Shown: positions 1-8,421 of the stretch, piece by piece
Position numbering within the stretch: position 1 is the first letter of the stretch
How the letters are laid out: each line of letters begins with the position of its first letter
NCBI GenBank assembly: GCA_026400565.1
Contig: JAPLOV010000127.1
Span: 1-34,274, forward strand
DNA length: 34,274 nt
From: Hyphomicrobiales bacterium
GTDB taxonomy: Bacteria; Pseudomonadota; Alphaproteobacteria; Rhizobiales; Beijerinckiaceae
Direction: 5' to 3'
Translations under genes and position numbers: made by a program
Notes under the pieces: generated by a model
Databases searched by the model: none
Told to the model about the DNA's origin: nothing
The model's input: the letters and a program-made list of their open reading frames with translations, nothing else

Positions 1-219
1 CGCGATGCGCAGCGTCACCTTCACGCCGAGTTCCTTGGACAGATACTCCATCCAGGGGCCCATGCGCTCGGTCACGCCGGAGGCGTTCTCGGCGGGCACG
101 ACAGCATAGACGAGTTCAGGAAAGCGCGTGCGCCAATCCTGGGCGAAGGCAGCGGTCGAGGTGGCGGCAAGCGCAAGGCCTGCGGCGAGCCCCAGAGTGA
201 TGCGGCGTGTCAGGGTCAT
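1..219 (-). CDS. phnD: Phosphonate ABC transporter substrate-binding protein, N-terminal part (runs off the window)
   Basis: Only the first 73 codons are present; the rest lies beyond position 1. The protein starts with a Sec-type signal peptide: a short basic start (MTLTRR), a hydrophobic Ala/Leu core and an AFA-Q cleavage site near residue 24. The mature start (residues 30-65) has the PhnD-like pattern of a beta strand ending in VPAENA, followed by a helix with MGPWMEYLSKELG. The family binds phosphonates in the periplasm and delivers them to the PhnE permease. The start codon is preceded by a GGAG-type ribosome site. The gene lies 67 bases downstream of phnC on the same strand, the usual phnCD order. 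The identification rests on the N-terminus plus the neighbour, so the exact ligand (phosphonate or phosphite) is open. Confidence 0.85.
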   Translation of the reverse strand, partial: MTLTRRITLGLAAGLALAATSTAAFAQDWRTRFPELVYAVVPAENASGVTERMGPWMEYLSKELGVKVTLRIA

Positions 220-286
220 GGCAGAAACTCCACGGGGTTGGTTTTCGAGAGGAAGCAATCCGGCAACTGACAGGGCAGGGCCGGTC

Positions 287-1093
287 TCAGGCGACAGCCG
301 TCAGCGGCTGATAGGCACCGCCGACCGCGGCAGGCGGCAGGACGGTCATGACCTCATGCGCTTCGAGGCCATAGAGTTCGCGTGCGGCACCCTCGGTCAG
401 CTCGTCAGGCGCACCGTCGAATACGATCTTGCCCTGCGCCATGCCGATCAGACGGCCGCAATACTCCTTGGCGATATCGAGATCATGCAGGTTGCAGATC
501 ACGGTGATGCCGAAATGCTTGTTGAGCCGCAGAAGGCTGTCCATCACAACCTTGGTGTTGCGCGGATCGAGCGAGGCAATCGGCTCGTCGGCGAGGACGA
601 TCTCGGGCTCCTGGACCAGAGCGCGGGCTATGGCGACGCGCTGCTGCTGGCCACCCGAAAGCGATTCGGCGCGTTGGCCGGCGAGCGCGGTGATGTCGAA
701 CTGCTCCAGCGCGGAGACAGCGATGGCGCGGTCATCCGGAGACCAGAGCTTGAGCAGAGAGCGCATCTGCGAGGTGTGGTTGAGCCGGCCCATCAGCACG
801 TTGGTCATCACATCGAGCCGGCCGACAATGTTGAACTGCTGGAACACCATGGCGCAGGAGGCCCGCCAGTCGCGCAGGGCCTGCCCCTTGAGCGTGGTGA
901 CGTCCTGGCCGTTCCAGCGGATCGAGCCTGATGACACATCCTGCAGGCGGTTGATCATGCGCAGCAAGGTTGACTTACCGGCTCCGGATCGTCCGATCAC
1001 GCCAACGAAACTGCCTTTTTCGATATCGAGGCTGACATCATCGACGGCCCGCTTCGAACCGAAATCGCGGTTCACATTTCGCAGCTCAAGCAT
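287..1093 (-). CDS. phnC: Phosphonate ABC transporter ATP-binding protein PhnC
   Basis: This 268-residue ABC ATPase is of normal length for PhnC. The Walker A motif GRSGAGKS is at residues 34-41, the signature LSGGQQQR at 145-152 and Walker B IVLADE at 165-170, followed by the PhnC-typical PIASLDP D-loop. The Q-loop segment MVFQQFN and the phrase [14 protein letters not shown] near the H-loop are also characteristic of PhnC rather than other ABC ATPases. It energises uptake of phosphonates together with PhnD (next gene) and PhnE (not in the window). A GGAGG ribosome site lies about 7 bases before the ATG. The 140-base gap upstream, after the glycosyltransferase gene, should hold the promoter. 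Confidence 0.93.
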   Translation of the reverse strand: MLELRNVNRDFGSKRAVDDVSLDIEKGSFVGVIGRSGAGKSTLLRMINRLQDVSSGSIRWNGQDVTTLKGQALRDWRASCAMVFQQFNIVGRLDVMTNVLMGRLNHTSQMRSLLKLWSPDDRAIAVSALEQFDITALAGQRAESLSGGQQQRVAIARALVQEPEIVLADEPIASLDPRNTKVVMDSLLRLNKHFGITVICNLHDLDIAKEYCGRLIGMAQGKIVFDGAPDELTEGAARELYGLEAHEVMTVLPPAAVGGAYQPLTAVA

Positions 1094-1233
1094 GCAAAAA
1101 CCTCCAGGACACGCGATGACGCCTAGCGGGGCTGCGCGACACTTCGATGACGTTTCGATGCAGGTTCCATGTCACCGCAGGGTCATCCACGGCTCAGATG
1201 GCTTGCTGCCATAACCGATGGCATGCGGTGCAC

Positions 1234-2256
1234 TCAGGCGGCGCGCGCAGCCCGGTCGCCCGCTGCGCAAACCAGATTGGCCAGAAAGGCCTCGGTAGCC
1301 GCCGGCCAGGACCGCGTCATCGCAAAGGCCCGGCATCTGTCGCTGGGAATTGTCAGAGCATCAAGGCAGGCCCGGCCAAGGTCGCGATCAAGGCAGGCGA
1401 CACCGCTGCCGCCCACCACGTCGCTCGGCCCCGGAACGGGGAAGGCAGCAACAGGCAGCCCGGAAGCCGCCGCCTCCAGCAGCACGATGCCGTAGGTGTC
1501 GGTCAAGCTCGGGAAGACGAACGCATCCGCTGAGGCGTAGAGCGCCGCAAGATCGGCTCCCTGCCTCAGTCCAGCGAAGTGTGCCAGCGGGAACCTTGCC
1601 TTCAGGGCGTCCGCCTGTGGTCCGTCACCCACCACGACCTTCGAGCCCGGCAGGTCAAGGCTGAGGAAAGCCTCGATGTTCTTTTCCAGCGCAAGGCGGC
1701 TGACCGTCAAAAAAATCGGGCGCGGCAGGTCGAGCGCGGAAGGCCGATCCGGGTGGAACAGGTGCGTGTCGACACCGCGTGGCCAGTGGGCGAGGTGGGT
1801 GAAGCCATGCGCCATGAGGTCCGCGCGGATGCTTTCTGTCGAGACCATCACGTGCGCTGCCGGGGCATGGAAGTGCCTGAGCATGGCATAGGTCATCCAC
1901 TCGGGCACCGGCACACGGGCACTGACATATTCCGGAAAGCGCGTGTGATAGCTGGTGGTAAAGCGCTGCCTGAGCGCCAGGCAAGCCCCGCGCATGGCCC
2001 AGCCGATCGGTCCCTCGGTGGCGATATGGATCGCGTCGGGCTGCTCGGCGACCAGCACGTCGCGCATGGCACCGGCCGTGACCATCGCCAGCCGGATGTC
2101 CGGATAGGTCGGCATGGCGAAGGTCTGGAAATCCTGCGGCGTGACCATCCTGACCACATGACCGCGCCGGTGCAGGTCAAGGATAGTCGCCTGCAGGGTG
2201 CGGACAACGCCGTTGACCTGCGGTTCCCAGGCGTCGGTGGCAATCAGGATCTTCAT
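1234..2256 (-). CDS. Glycosyltransferase family 4, Agt-like glycolipid synthase candidate
   Basis: The 340-residue protein has the two Rossmann-like halves of a GT-B family 4 transferase. The N-terminal half starts with the strand MKILIATDAW and the acceptor-loop motif EPQVNGV (residues 11-17). The C-terminal half has the RGVD turn (160-163), the strand IFLTVSRL (181-188) and the donor-binding D-x7-E motif at D253 to E261. This form (Asp instead of the first Glu) is common in the GT4 branch that glycosylates diacylglycerol or related lipids. It begins 12 bases after the metallophosphoesterase gene with a strong GAGAGGGG ribosome site, so the two are almost certainly co-transcribed. From established work on alphaproteobacterial lipid remodelling, a plcP-like phosphoesterase beside a GT4 gene suggests Agt, which makes glycolipids from the diacylglycerol released by PlcP. 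The sugar donor and acceptor are not shown by the sequence; an alpha-mannosyltransferase role is the main alternative. Confidence 0.78.
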   Translation of the reverse strand: MKILIATDAWEPQVNGVVRTLQATILDLHRRGHVVRMVTPQDFQTFAMPTYPDIRLAMVTAGAMRDVLVAEQPDAIHIATEGPIGWAMRGACLALRQRFTTSYHTRFPEYVSARVPVPEWMTYAMLRHFHAPAAHVMVSTESIRADLMAHGFTHLAHWPRGVDTHLFHPDRPSALDLPRPIFLTVSRLALEKNIEAFLSLDLPGSKVVVGDGPQADALKARFPLAHFAGLRQGADLAALYASADAFVFPSLTDTYGIVLLEAAASGLPVAAFPVPGPSDVVGGSGVACLDRDLGRACLDALTIPSDRCRAFAMTRSWPAATEAFLANLVCAAGDRAARAA

Positions 2257-2268
2257 CTGCCGCCCCTC

Positions 2269-3081
2269 TCAGGCCGCCAGCGGCTCCGCACGTCGGGCGG
2301 GTTCTGCCTCGGCATCGTCTTCCGTCGCCGCTTCGATCAGCAGCTGCTGGCTGGTGTTCCACGCGATGATCTCGAACTGGCCATCCTGCCGCTCGACGAG
2401 AGCCGTGCTGCTTTCCACCCAGTCGCCGCAGTTCATGTAGCGGATGCCGCTGATCTCGCGGATAGCGGCATGGTGGATGTGGCCGCAGATCACGCCGTCG
2501 GTATTCTGGCGCCGGGCCTCTCCCGACAGTGTTTCCTCGAAGGCGCTGATGAAATTGACGGCCTTTTTGACGCTGTGCTTCGCCCAAGCGGAGAACGACC
2601 AGTAGGTCAGCCCCAGCCGCCGCCTCACGAAGTTGATCTGGTTGTTGAGAATCAGCGCGATCTCGTAGGCCCAGTCCCCGACAAAGGCGAGCCATTTGGC
2701 ATGCATCACCACAGCGTCGAACTGGTCGCCGTGAATCACCAGATAGCGCCGGCCATCCGCCGCTTCGTGGACAGTCCGGTCGGCAATTTCGATGCCGCCC
2801 ACATGGCTGTCCTGGAAGTCGCGCAGGAACTCGTCGTGGTTGCCGGGCACAAGAACGATCCGGGTGCCCTTGCGGCCCTTGCGCAGCAGCTTCTGAACCA
2901 CGTCATTGTGCGACTGCGGCCAGTACCACGATTTTTTTAGCCGCCAGCCGTCGACGATGTCGCCGACCAGATAGATCATGTCGGCTTCGGTGTGCTTCAG
3001 GAAGCTCAGCAGCGCGTCAACCTGGCTGGTCTTTGTGCCGAGATGGACGTCCGAGATGAAGATGGCGCGATAGCGGTTCAT
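2269..3081 (-). CDS. plcP: Calcineurin-type metallophosphoesterase, PlcP-like phospholipase C candidate
   Basis: About 270 residues from the ATG at 3081, which has a GGGGA ribosome site; a GTG at 3111 would add 10 residues but has no such site. Metallophosphoesterase motifs appear in order: DVH (D11, H13), GDIVDG (D41), GNHDE (N81, H82), IHGD (H118) and CGHIHH near residue 205. Automated annotation usually calls this family UDP-2,3-diacylglucosamine diphosphatase (LpxH-like). However, the stretch around WYWPQSHNDVVQKLLRK and the downstream GT4 gene fit the PlcP group, which in rhizobia splits phosphatidylcholine and other phospholipids to diacylglycerol under phosphate limitation. A PHO-box-like repeat upstream (3131-3148) agrees with that. 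The family call is firm; the choice of PlcP over an LpxH-type hydrolase is inference. Confidence 0.72.
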   Translation of the reverse strand: MNRYRAIFISDVHLGTKTSQVDALLSFLKHTEADMIYLVGDIVDGWRLKKSWYWPQSHNDVVQKLLRKGRKGTRIVLVPGNHDEFLRDFQDSHVGGIEIADRTVHEAADGRRYLVIHGDQFDAVVMHAKWLAFVGDWAYEIALILNNQINFVRRRLGLTYWSFSAWAKHSVKKAVNFISAFEETLSGEARRQNTDGVICGHIHHAAIREISGIRYMNCGDWVESSTALVERQDGQFEIIAWNTSQQLLIEAATEDDAEAEPARRAEPLAA

Positions 3082-3130
3082 GCGTCCCCGGTCTCTGTTC
3101 GTTGCGCTCACAGGTCATTGCGTGATTTGT

Positions 3131-3148
3131 ATCTCAGTTTTTTGACAG
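3131..3148 (-). promoter_or_regulatory. PHO-box-like direct repeat upstream of the plcP-like gene
   Basis: Read on the minus strand, CTGTCAA is followed by AAAA and then CTGAGAT. The two heptamers sit exactly 11 bases apart, as in PhoB boxes whose half-site consensus is CTGTCAT. The halves match 6 of 7 and 5 of 7 positions. The box is oriented toward, and ends 49 bases before, the plcP-like ATG. This is visual matching only; no matrix score was computed and no clear -10 element was identified. Confidence 0.45.
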
Positions 3149-3238
3149 GCGCCCCGCAGCTTTCCCGTCTTCGCAAGACTGTCACGCGCAGCAGCTATGC
3201 CAGTCGGGCTATTTCGCCTGACCGAGGATCATCGCCGC

Positions 3239-3877
3239 ATGCTTGCTGATCTTGACCGTTCGACCGTGGAACGCGCCTACGCCCGCTGGGCGCCACTTTA
3301 TGATACGTTGTGCGGACCGGTTTTCCTCAACGCCCGCCGCGCCGCCACCGCCGCCGCCAAGCGTGCAGGCGCGCGCGTCCTCGAAATCGGGGTCGGAACC
3401 GGGCTGTCCTTCCCTGATTATGACGCACATCATGCCGTCACCGGCATCGACATCTCCGAACAGATGATCGCGCGTGCCCGCACCCGACAGGCGACAGGCC
3501 GCTACCCCTGGGTCGATGGCCTGCACGTCATGGACGCGGAACAACTGTCCTTTGGGGAAGGCTGCTTTGACGCTGTGGTGGCCCAGTTCGTGATCACGCT
3601 CGTCGCCCATCCCGAGCGGGTGCTGGACGAGTGCGCCCGGGTGCTCGCGCCCGGCGGCGAGATCATCCTCGTCAACCATTTCTATTCCGAGCGCGGTCTG
3701 GCTGCGAAACTGGAGGACGGACTGGCGAAGGTGGCCCGTCCGCTTGGCCTGCGGCCGGAATTCCCGTTCGCGCGAATTTCGGACTGGGCCGAGGCCCGCG
3801 GCGACATGCAGGTCGTCGAACGCCGCAAGATTACGCCGTTCCAGGTCTTCACCCTGGTCAGGATCAAGCGGACCTGA
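3239..3877 (+). CDS. SAM-dependent class I methyltransferase, PmtA-like phospholipid N-methyltransferase
   Basis: From the ATG at 3239 the protein is 212 residues long; an in-frame ATG at 3197 would add 14 residues but has no ribosome site, while GAGG lies about 11 bases before 3239. The SAM-binding motif I (LEIGVGTG, about residues 49-56) is followed by the acidic motif II in GIDIS, the DAEQLSF/FDAVVAQFV post-motif region and the PGGEIILVNHF motif. The opening YARWAPLYD is typical of the PmtA family (short Rhodobacter-type phosphatidylethanolamine N-methyltransferases), which makes phosphatidylcholine on the inner membrane. It is divergent from the plcP/agt-like pair, a fitting lipid context. 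A ubiquinone-type (UbiE-like) methyltransferase is the alternative. Confidence 0.75.
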   Translation: MLADLDRSTVERAYARWAPLYDTLCGPVFLNARRAATAAAKRAGARVLEIGVGTGLSFPDYDAHHAVTGIDISEQMIARARTRQATGRYPWVDGLHVMDAEQLSFGEGCFDAVVAQFVITLVAHPERVLDECARVLAPGGEIILVNHFYSERGLAAKLEDGLAKVARPLGLRPEFPFARISDWAEARGDMQVVERRKITPFQVFTLVRIKRT

Positions 3878-3893
3878 CGGCTCGGGCGGCAAG

Positions 3894-3969
3894 TGGTGGG
3901 CCCTGCAGGACTCGAACCTGCAACCAGACCGTTATGAGCGGTCGGCTCTAACCATTGAGCTAAGGGCCC
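3894..3969 (-). tRNA. tRNA with CAU anticodon, probably tRNA-Ile2 (lysidine-modified)
   Basis: The 76-base sequence folds as a complete cloverleaf with an encoded CCA end. The acceptor stem pairs GGGCCCT with AGGGCCC, the anticodon stem GACCG with CGGTC around the loop CTCATAA, and the T arm carries GTTCGAG. The CAU anticodon alone fits elongator Met, initiator Met or Ile2. It is not an initiator, because the first base pair is a normal G-C. The C4-G69 and C5-G68 pairs and overall likeness to bacterial ileX point to tRNA-Ile2, whose C34 is changed to lysidine by TilS so that it reads AUA. The tRNA converges on the methyltransferase gene, whose stop is 16 bases away. Confidence 0.88.
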
Positions 3970-4137
3970 CTGCCTTGTCAGATACGTGCGGCTCGCGAGG
4001 CCGTCAATCGGCCCGCCTAAAGCGCCTGCGCAGCGGGCAGCGCGGGCCAGCGGGCGGGGCCGCAGCATCAGCGGCTCCCGGGCGTGCGGTGTGGCCTCTT
4101 GATCCGCCAGCCGCTGCGGGTCGCCGGGCAGCTATGC

Positions 4138-5622
4138 TCAAATGTCATCCAGCGGGAACATGGGTCTACGGACCTTTACATAAGGCAGCTTGGCCAGGTC
4201 CGGCGTGCAGAGCGCTCCGCTGTCGCAGACCAGAACTTTTCCGGCAACAGGTTCGAAGGCGGCGCGGAAATGCTGCATGGATTTGAGCGCCACGACCCGT
4301 TTCGCCGCCGGGTCGATCCCGAAGGCGCGGAACTGCTGCAAATCGAGCATCTGCTGGGGAAAGGACACAACCAGGACCTCGATGCCGCCGACGCCGAGAA
4401 CCACGGTCGGGCCCCATTCGCCCCGGAGCCCGCCGATCATCGGCCCGTCGCCGACATACGACCCTTCGGAGCGGCGCAGCAGGATCGCAGCAAGCGCGAG
4501 CGGCCCGCCGCCGACCGCAGCGTCGGTCTTGCCGCCCAGCCTGACATCAACGCGCTCGCCGGGGGCAACTCCGGCCAGTTCGCCGACGGTCTGGGGATCG
4601 ACCATGGGGCCGAAGCAGGCCTCGCGCACATCCGCCGCGATCAGCGCCGCAAGAAGATTGGTGCCGTCGCCATAGCCGCCGCCGCCAGGATTGTCGGCAT
4701 AGTCGGCGATGACAAGCGGGCCAGCGCCGGCATCGAACGTCGTCGCCTCGGCGGCCGCTTCATTGGTCGAGATGTAGCTGTTGATCGGCTCGCGACGCCG
4801 GTTCCAGATGTCGTCCATGATCATCTCGGCGAAGGCCTGATGCCTTGCCACGTCGCCTTGCCCGGTCACCAGCACGGTGGGGCCGACCTCGCTGATGTCG
4901 GCGTTGCCGAAGCCGCCATTGACGCTGACGGCAAAGACGTCCGGCTCCTGCTCGCGGGCGCACGCGACGGCAAGGCGGGGGATCATCGGGCCGATGTCGG
5001 TACGGCCTCCGTTCACTTCCTCGAGCATCGACCGCGTGGCGCGGATGGTGACGGGCGCGATCTCTCCGGCCATGGTCCGCCGCAGGATGTCCGCTGCCTG
5101 CCGCCCGCAATCGCGCATATCGACATGCGGATAGGTCTTGTAGGACACGATGATGTCTGCCAGCGCCGCCATCCGCCCGGTGACGTTGGCGTGGGGATCA
5201 AGCGTGATGGCAATCGGGAGGCTGCGCCCCAGCACCGCCCGCAGACGGTCGAGCAACTCGCCTTCGCCATCCTCCGATGCCTCGGTCACCATCGCCCCGT
5301 GCAGCCCGAGCGCGACACCTTGCAGCGCTCCGCGATGGGCCTGTGCCGCGCCGACAATCAGGCCGGCGAGATGCTCGTAGGCTTCCGTCGTCACCGGGCC
5401 CGAGGGCGCAGCATGGGCGCTGACCGCATGGATCACGCGCCAGCCTTGGGGGCGGGCGATGTCGAGGAAGCCGGCCAGCGGCGTGTTGGCCTCGCCCCGT
5501 GCTGCGATGGCCGCCTCGCCGAGCAGGATGCCGCGCATCTCGAAAGCCGCGAGACCGGCAGGCCTGATGCTGAACGTGTTGCTCTCGTGGGAGAACTCGG
5601 CGGTGAGGATGGTGAAGGCCAT
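4138..5622 (-). CDS. M81 family metallopeptidase (MlrC/microcystinase C-like)
   Basis: The protein is 494 residues from the ATG at 5622, the usual MlrC length. That start has an AAGGA ribosome site and removes an overlap with the preceding ATPase gene that a longer start would cause. Family landmarks are visible: EFSHESNTFS at residues 9-18, LHGAM, the metal-binding DPHAN segment and the glycine-rich DNPGGGGYGDGTN loop before the C-terminal domain. MlrC, the namesake, cleaves linearised microcystin and its tetrapeptide; most members have unknown peptide substrates. It is the last gene of a peptide-importer operon, 26 bases after the second ATPase, so it probably hydrolyses what that importer brings into the cytoplasm. 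The true substrate cannot be read from the sequence. Confidence 0.9.
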   Translation of the reverse strand: MAFTILTAEFSHESNTFSIRPAGLAAFEMRGILLGEAAIAARGEANTPLAGFLDIARPQGWRVIHAVSAHAAPSGPVTTEAYEHLAGLIVGAAQAHRGALQGVALGLHGAMVTEASEDGEGELLDRLRAVLGRSLPIAITLDPHANVTGRMAALADIIVSYKTYPHVDMRDCGRQAADILRRTMAGEIAPVTIRATRSMLEEVNGGRTDIGPMIPRLAVACAREQEPDVFAVSVNGGFGNADISEVGPTVLVTGQGDVARHQAFAEMIMDDIWNRRREPINSYISTNEAAAEATTFDAGAGPLVIADYADNPGGGGYGDGTNLLAALIAADVREACFGPMVDPQTVGELAGVAPGERVDVRLGGKTDAAVGGGPLALAAILLRRSEGSYVGDGPMIGGLRGEWGPTVVLGVGGIEVLVVSFPQQMLDLQQFRAFGIDPAAKRVVALKSMQHFRAAFEPVAGKVLVCDSGALCTPDLAKLPYVKVRRPMFPLDDI

Positions 5623-5648
5623 GCCAGCGATCGTCCTTGGATGAAGCT

Positions 5649-6614
5649 TCAATCCTGCGGGTGGTGGCAGGCGATCCGGCCGCCTGCCGTGCTCTCGGCC
5701 AGCGTCGGGCGCTCCGCCTTGCACAGCGCGCTCGCCTGCGGGCAGCGTGCGGCGAAGGCACAGCCGGGAGGCAACGCGAACGGGCTCGGGATTTCGCCGG
5801 CCATCGGGGTGACGACCCGGCGCTTTGCCGGATCGGGGGCGAAGGTCGAGTTCAGCAGCGCGCGGGAGTAGGGGTGGCGCGGCCTTGCGTCCGGCCTGTC
5901 CATAACCTCGACGATGCGGCCAAGATACATCACCACGATCTGGTCGCAGAAATAGCGGACGAGCCCGAGGTCATGCGAGATGAACAGGTAGGTCAGGCCG
6001 AAGTCATCGCGGAACCGCTCGAGCAACTCGATGATCTGGGCCTGGATCGAGACGTCGAGCGAGGCTGTGGGCTCGTCGAGCACCAGCAACTGCGGCTTGA
6101 GCGCGAGGGCGCGGGCAATGCCGACGCGCTGTTTCTGGCCACCCGAAAGCTGATGCGGGAAGCTCGAAGCGACACTGCGCGCCAGGCCGACCATGTCGAG
6201 CAGGTCATCCACCTGCGCGGCGCGTTGCCTGGCCGGCGGCATCAGGCCCTGGATGGCGAATGGCTCAAGCAGGCAGTCGGCGATGCTGTAGCGGGGGTCG
6301 AGCGAGGAATACGGGTCCTGGAAGACCATCTGCATCCGCCGCCTGATCTGGCGCATGGCAGCGGGCTCCAGGCTGCCAATGTCGGTCCCGTCAAAGGTGA
6401 CGGAGCCTGAACTCGCCTCGATCAGCCTGAGCGCCAGCCGCGCCAGCGTGGACTTGCCGCAGCCCGATTCCCCGACCACCCCCGTCACCTTGCCGGCGGG
6501 GATGTCGAGCGTCACGTCGTCGACCGCCCGCATCGAGCGGTGCGCGCCAAACAGCCCCTTGCGACTGACAAATGTCCGGCCAAGCCCGCGCATGCTGACC
6601 AATGGCGCACTCAT
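5649..6614 (-). CDS. Peptide-type ABC transporter ATP-binding protein (DppF/OppF-like), importer 1
   Basis: About 321 residues from the ATG at 6614, which overlaps the TGA of the preceding ATPase gene (ATGA), indicating translational coupling. Walker A GESGCGKS is at residues 48-55, followed by the Q-loop VFQDPYSSLDP, the signature LSGGQKQR and Walker B LLVLDEP with TASLDVS. The C-terminal extension has the HPYSRALL motif and a cysteine pattern (CAFAARCPQ...C) found in dipeptide/oligopeptide transporter ATPases, where it can hold an iron-sulfur cluster. It forms the ATPase heterodimer with the product of 6611-7567. The substrate class is peptide or related solute. Confidence 0.92.
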   Translation of the reverse strand: MSAPLVSMRGLGRTFVSRKGLFGAHRSMRAVDDVTLDIPAGKVTGVVGESGCGKSTLARLALRLIEASSGSVTFDGTDIGSLEPAAMRQIRRRMQMVFQDPYSSLDPRYSIADCLLEPFAIQGLMPPARQRAAQVDDLLDMVGLARSVASSFPHQLSGGQKQRVGIARALALKPQLLVLDEPTASLDVSIQAQIIELLERFRDDFGLTYLFISHDLGLVRYFCDQIVVMYLGRIVEVMDRPDARPRHPYSRALLNSTFAPDPAKRRVVTPMAGEIPSPFALPPGCAFAARCPQASALCKAERPTLAESTAGGRIACHHPQD

Positions 6615-7567
6615 GGCGGGTCGCCTGCGAGATGGCAGGCGGCGGCTCCCTCGTCGAGCGCGCGCAGCAGCGGCGCTTCGATCTTGCATCGGTCCTGGGC
6701 GAGTGAGCAGCGCGGATGGAAGCGGCAGCCAGTCGGATAGTTCGCGACGCCGGGCACAACGCCGTCGATGCCCTTGAGTCCGCCGGGCGGCAGGCCCTCC
6801 ACCGGAATGCAGCCGATCAGGCTTTTCGTGTACGGGTGTCGGGGCGCAGCGAAGATGCGCTCGACGCTGCCTGTCTCCGCGACGCGGCCCGCATACAGCA
6901 CGACGACCCGGTCACAGGCCTGTGCCACCACGCCCATATCGTGGGTGATCAGCATCAGCGCCACGTTCTTGCGCCGCGCCATCTCGACCATGATCTGGAT
7001 GATCTGGGCCTGGATGGTCACGTCGAGCGCCGTGGTGGGCTCGTCGGCGACAATGAGTTCGGGATCCGCCGCCAGTGCCATGGCGATGACGATGCGTTGC
7101 TTCATGCCTCCCGAGAGCTGATGGGGATAGTTGCCATGCACGACATCTGCCTCGGGGATCCGGAGCTGGCGCATCATGTCCACGCTGCGGAGCCTGGCCT
7201 GTTCTGTACCGAGCCCCAGGTGCATCATCGAGACCTGGTCGATCTGCTCGCCGACGCGGCGGATGGGATCGAGCGAGGTCATCGGGTTCTGGCTGATCAG
7301 CGCGATCCGGCGGCCCCGCAGCGCACGGTAGTCCCTCTCCGGCAGCCTGTTCAGTTCAACGTCGGCAAAACGCACGGCGCCGGAGGTGATCCTGCCACCG
7401 ATGAGCGGCAGCAGACCCATCACGGCCATGGCCGTCAGCGACTTGCCTGAGCCGCTTTCGCCGACCACGCCGATGATCTCGCCCGCCTCGATCGAAAAGG
7501 CGATGCGGTCGAGCGGCGTCAGGGCACCGATCGAAACGGTGACATCGGACAGATCGAGGAGCGCCAT
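6611..7567 (-). CDS. Peptide-type ABC transporter ATP-binding protein (DppD/OppD-like), importer 1
   Basis: 318 residues. Walker A GESGSGKS is at residues 36-43, the Q-loop is ISQNPMTSLDP, the signature LSGGMKQR and Walker [13 protein letters not shown]. The C-terminus carries HPYTKSLI and the cysteine-bearing segment GCRFHPRCSLAQDRC typical of the oligopeptide/dipeptide ATPase subfamily. A GGGAGGG ribosome site lies 8 bases before the ATG, overlapping the end of the preceding permease gene, and its own stop overlaps the start of the next ATPase. This tight packing fits one co-translated complex. Confidence 0.93.
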   Translation of the reverse strand: MALLDLSDVTVSIGALTPLDRIAFSIEAGEIIGVVGESGSGKSLTAMAVMGLLPLIGGRITSGAVRFADVELNRLPERDYRALRGRRIALISQNPMTSLDPIRRVGEQIDQVSMMHLGLGTEQARLRSVDMMRQLRIPEADVVHGNYPHQLSGGMKQRIVIAMALAADPELIVADEPTTALDVTIQAQIIQIMVEMARRKNVALMLITHDMGVVAQACDRVVVLYAGRVAETGSVERIFAAPRHPYTKSLIGCIPVEGLPPGGLKGIDGVVPGVANYPTGCRFHPRCSLAQDRCKIEAPLLRALDEGAAACHLAGDPP

Positions 7568-7572
7568 CCCGG

Positions 7573-8421
7573 TCAGCCCTCCCGCAACCGCTGGCGGATG
7601 TCGAGCGCATCGATCAGCGCATCGCCGAACAGGTTGATGGCGATGACGGTGATGGCGATGGCGAGGCCAGGGAAGATGATGATCCAGGGTGCGATGAAGA
7701 TCTGCGCCGTGCCCGAACTCATCATTGCTCCCCAGCTCGGGGTGGGCGGTTGCGCGCCGAGCCCGAAGAAACCCAGCGTGGCTTCAAGAATGATGGCGTC
7801 CCCCGTCGCCAGCATCCCCGCGACGATGACCGGCGTGACGGCATTGGGCAGCAGGTGACGGAACAGCACGTGGCCCGATCCGGCACCCAGGCTGATGGTG
7901 GCCTCGACATAGGTTTCGCTCTTCAGCGCCATCACCTGCGCCCGGGTCAGCCGCGTGAACTGCGCCAGATAAGCGATGGAAATGGCGATCATCGTGCTGG
8001 CAAGCCCGGGCCCGAGGATCGCGATCAGGATCAGCGCCAGCAGGATCTCGGGAAAGGACCAGCTGAGGTCGACCACCATGGTGACGACGCGGTCGAAGGC
8101 ACCGCCGAAGTAGCCGGCCGCAGCGCCCAGCGCCATGCCGCAGACCATCGAGATCGAGATCGAGGTCACCCCGACGGTGAGCGAGGTGCGCGCGCCGTAG
8201 ATGATGCGCGAGAACAGGTCGCGGCCGAACTCGTCCGTGCCGAGCCAGTGCAGTGCGCCGGGGTCCATGTTGGCGTTGCGCAGGTTCTGGGCGGCATAGT
8301 CGTAAGGCGCGATCACCGGGGCGAGGATGGCGGCCAGCACGATGATGGCAAGGACGATGGCCGCGCCGAGGCCACGCGGGGTGCGCAGCAGCCGGCCGAG
8401 GGCGGAGGATGGAACGGTCAT
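7573..8421 (-). CDS. Peptide-type ABC transporter permease (DppC-like), importer 1
   Basis: 282 residues with an N-terminal membrane segment (about residues 17-37), then the DppC hallmark HWLGTDEFGRDLFSR, and a BPD_transp_1 domain with five further hydrophobic stretches. The EAA-type cytoplasmic loop, which contacts the ATPases, is recognisable around SLGAGSGHVLFRHLLPN, and the C-terminal half has LGFFGLGAQPPTPSWG, a standard DppC motif. Its ATG overlaps the stop of the DppB-like gene by four bases (ATGA), so the two permease subunits are coupled. Confidence 0.93.
   Translation of the reverse strand: MTVPSSALGRLLRTPRGLGAAIVLAIIVLAAILAPVIAPYDYAAQNLRNANMDPGALHWLGTDEFGRDLFSRIIYGARTSLTVGVTSISISMVCGMALGAAAGYFGGAFDRVVTMVVDLSWSFPEILLALILIAILGPGLASTMIAISIAYLAQFTRLTRAQVMALKSETYVEATISLGAGSGHVLFRHLLPNAVTPVIVAGMLATGDAIILEATLGFFGLGAQPPTPSWGAMMSSGTAQIFIAPWIIIFPGLAIAITVIAINLFGDALIDALDIRQRLREG

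Noticed and set aside
1136-1153. Possible PHO box upstream of phnC (minus strand ACGTCAT-4-GTGTCGC)
   Set aside because: The 11-base period is present, but the halves match the CTGTCAT consensus at only about 5 and 3-4 of 7 positions, too weak to annotate; a matrix score would decide.
3894-3969. tRNA gene as an integration site for a mobile element
   Set aside because: No integrase, repeated tRNA 3' fragment or phage-like gene is visible nearby.
4084-5871. 595-codon open frame on the plus strand, opposite the M81 gene
   Set aside because: It is a high-GC mirror frame: the minus strand encodes a clear M81 protein and the end of an ATPase, and the plus frame has no recognisable family motifs. 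The same applies to long antisense frames at 12019-13680, 20748-22082, 22639-24177 and 28280-29593.
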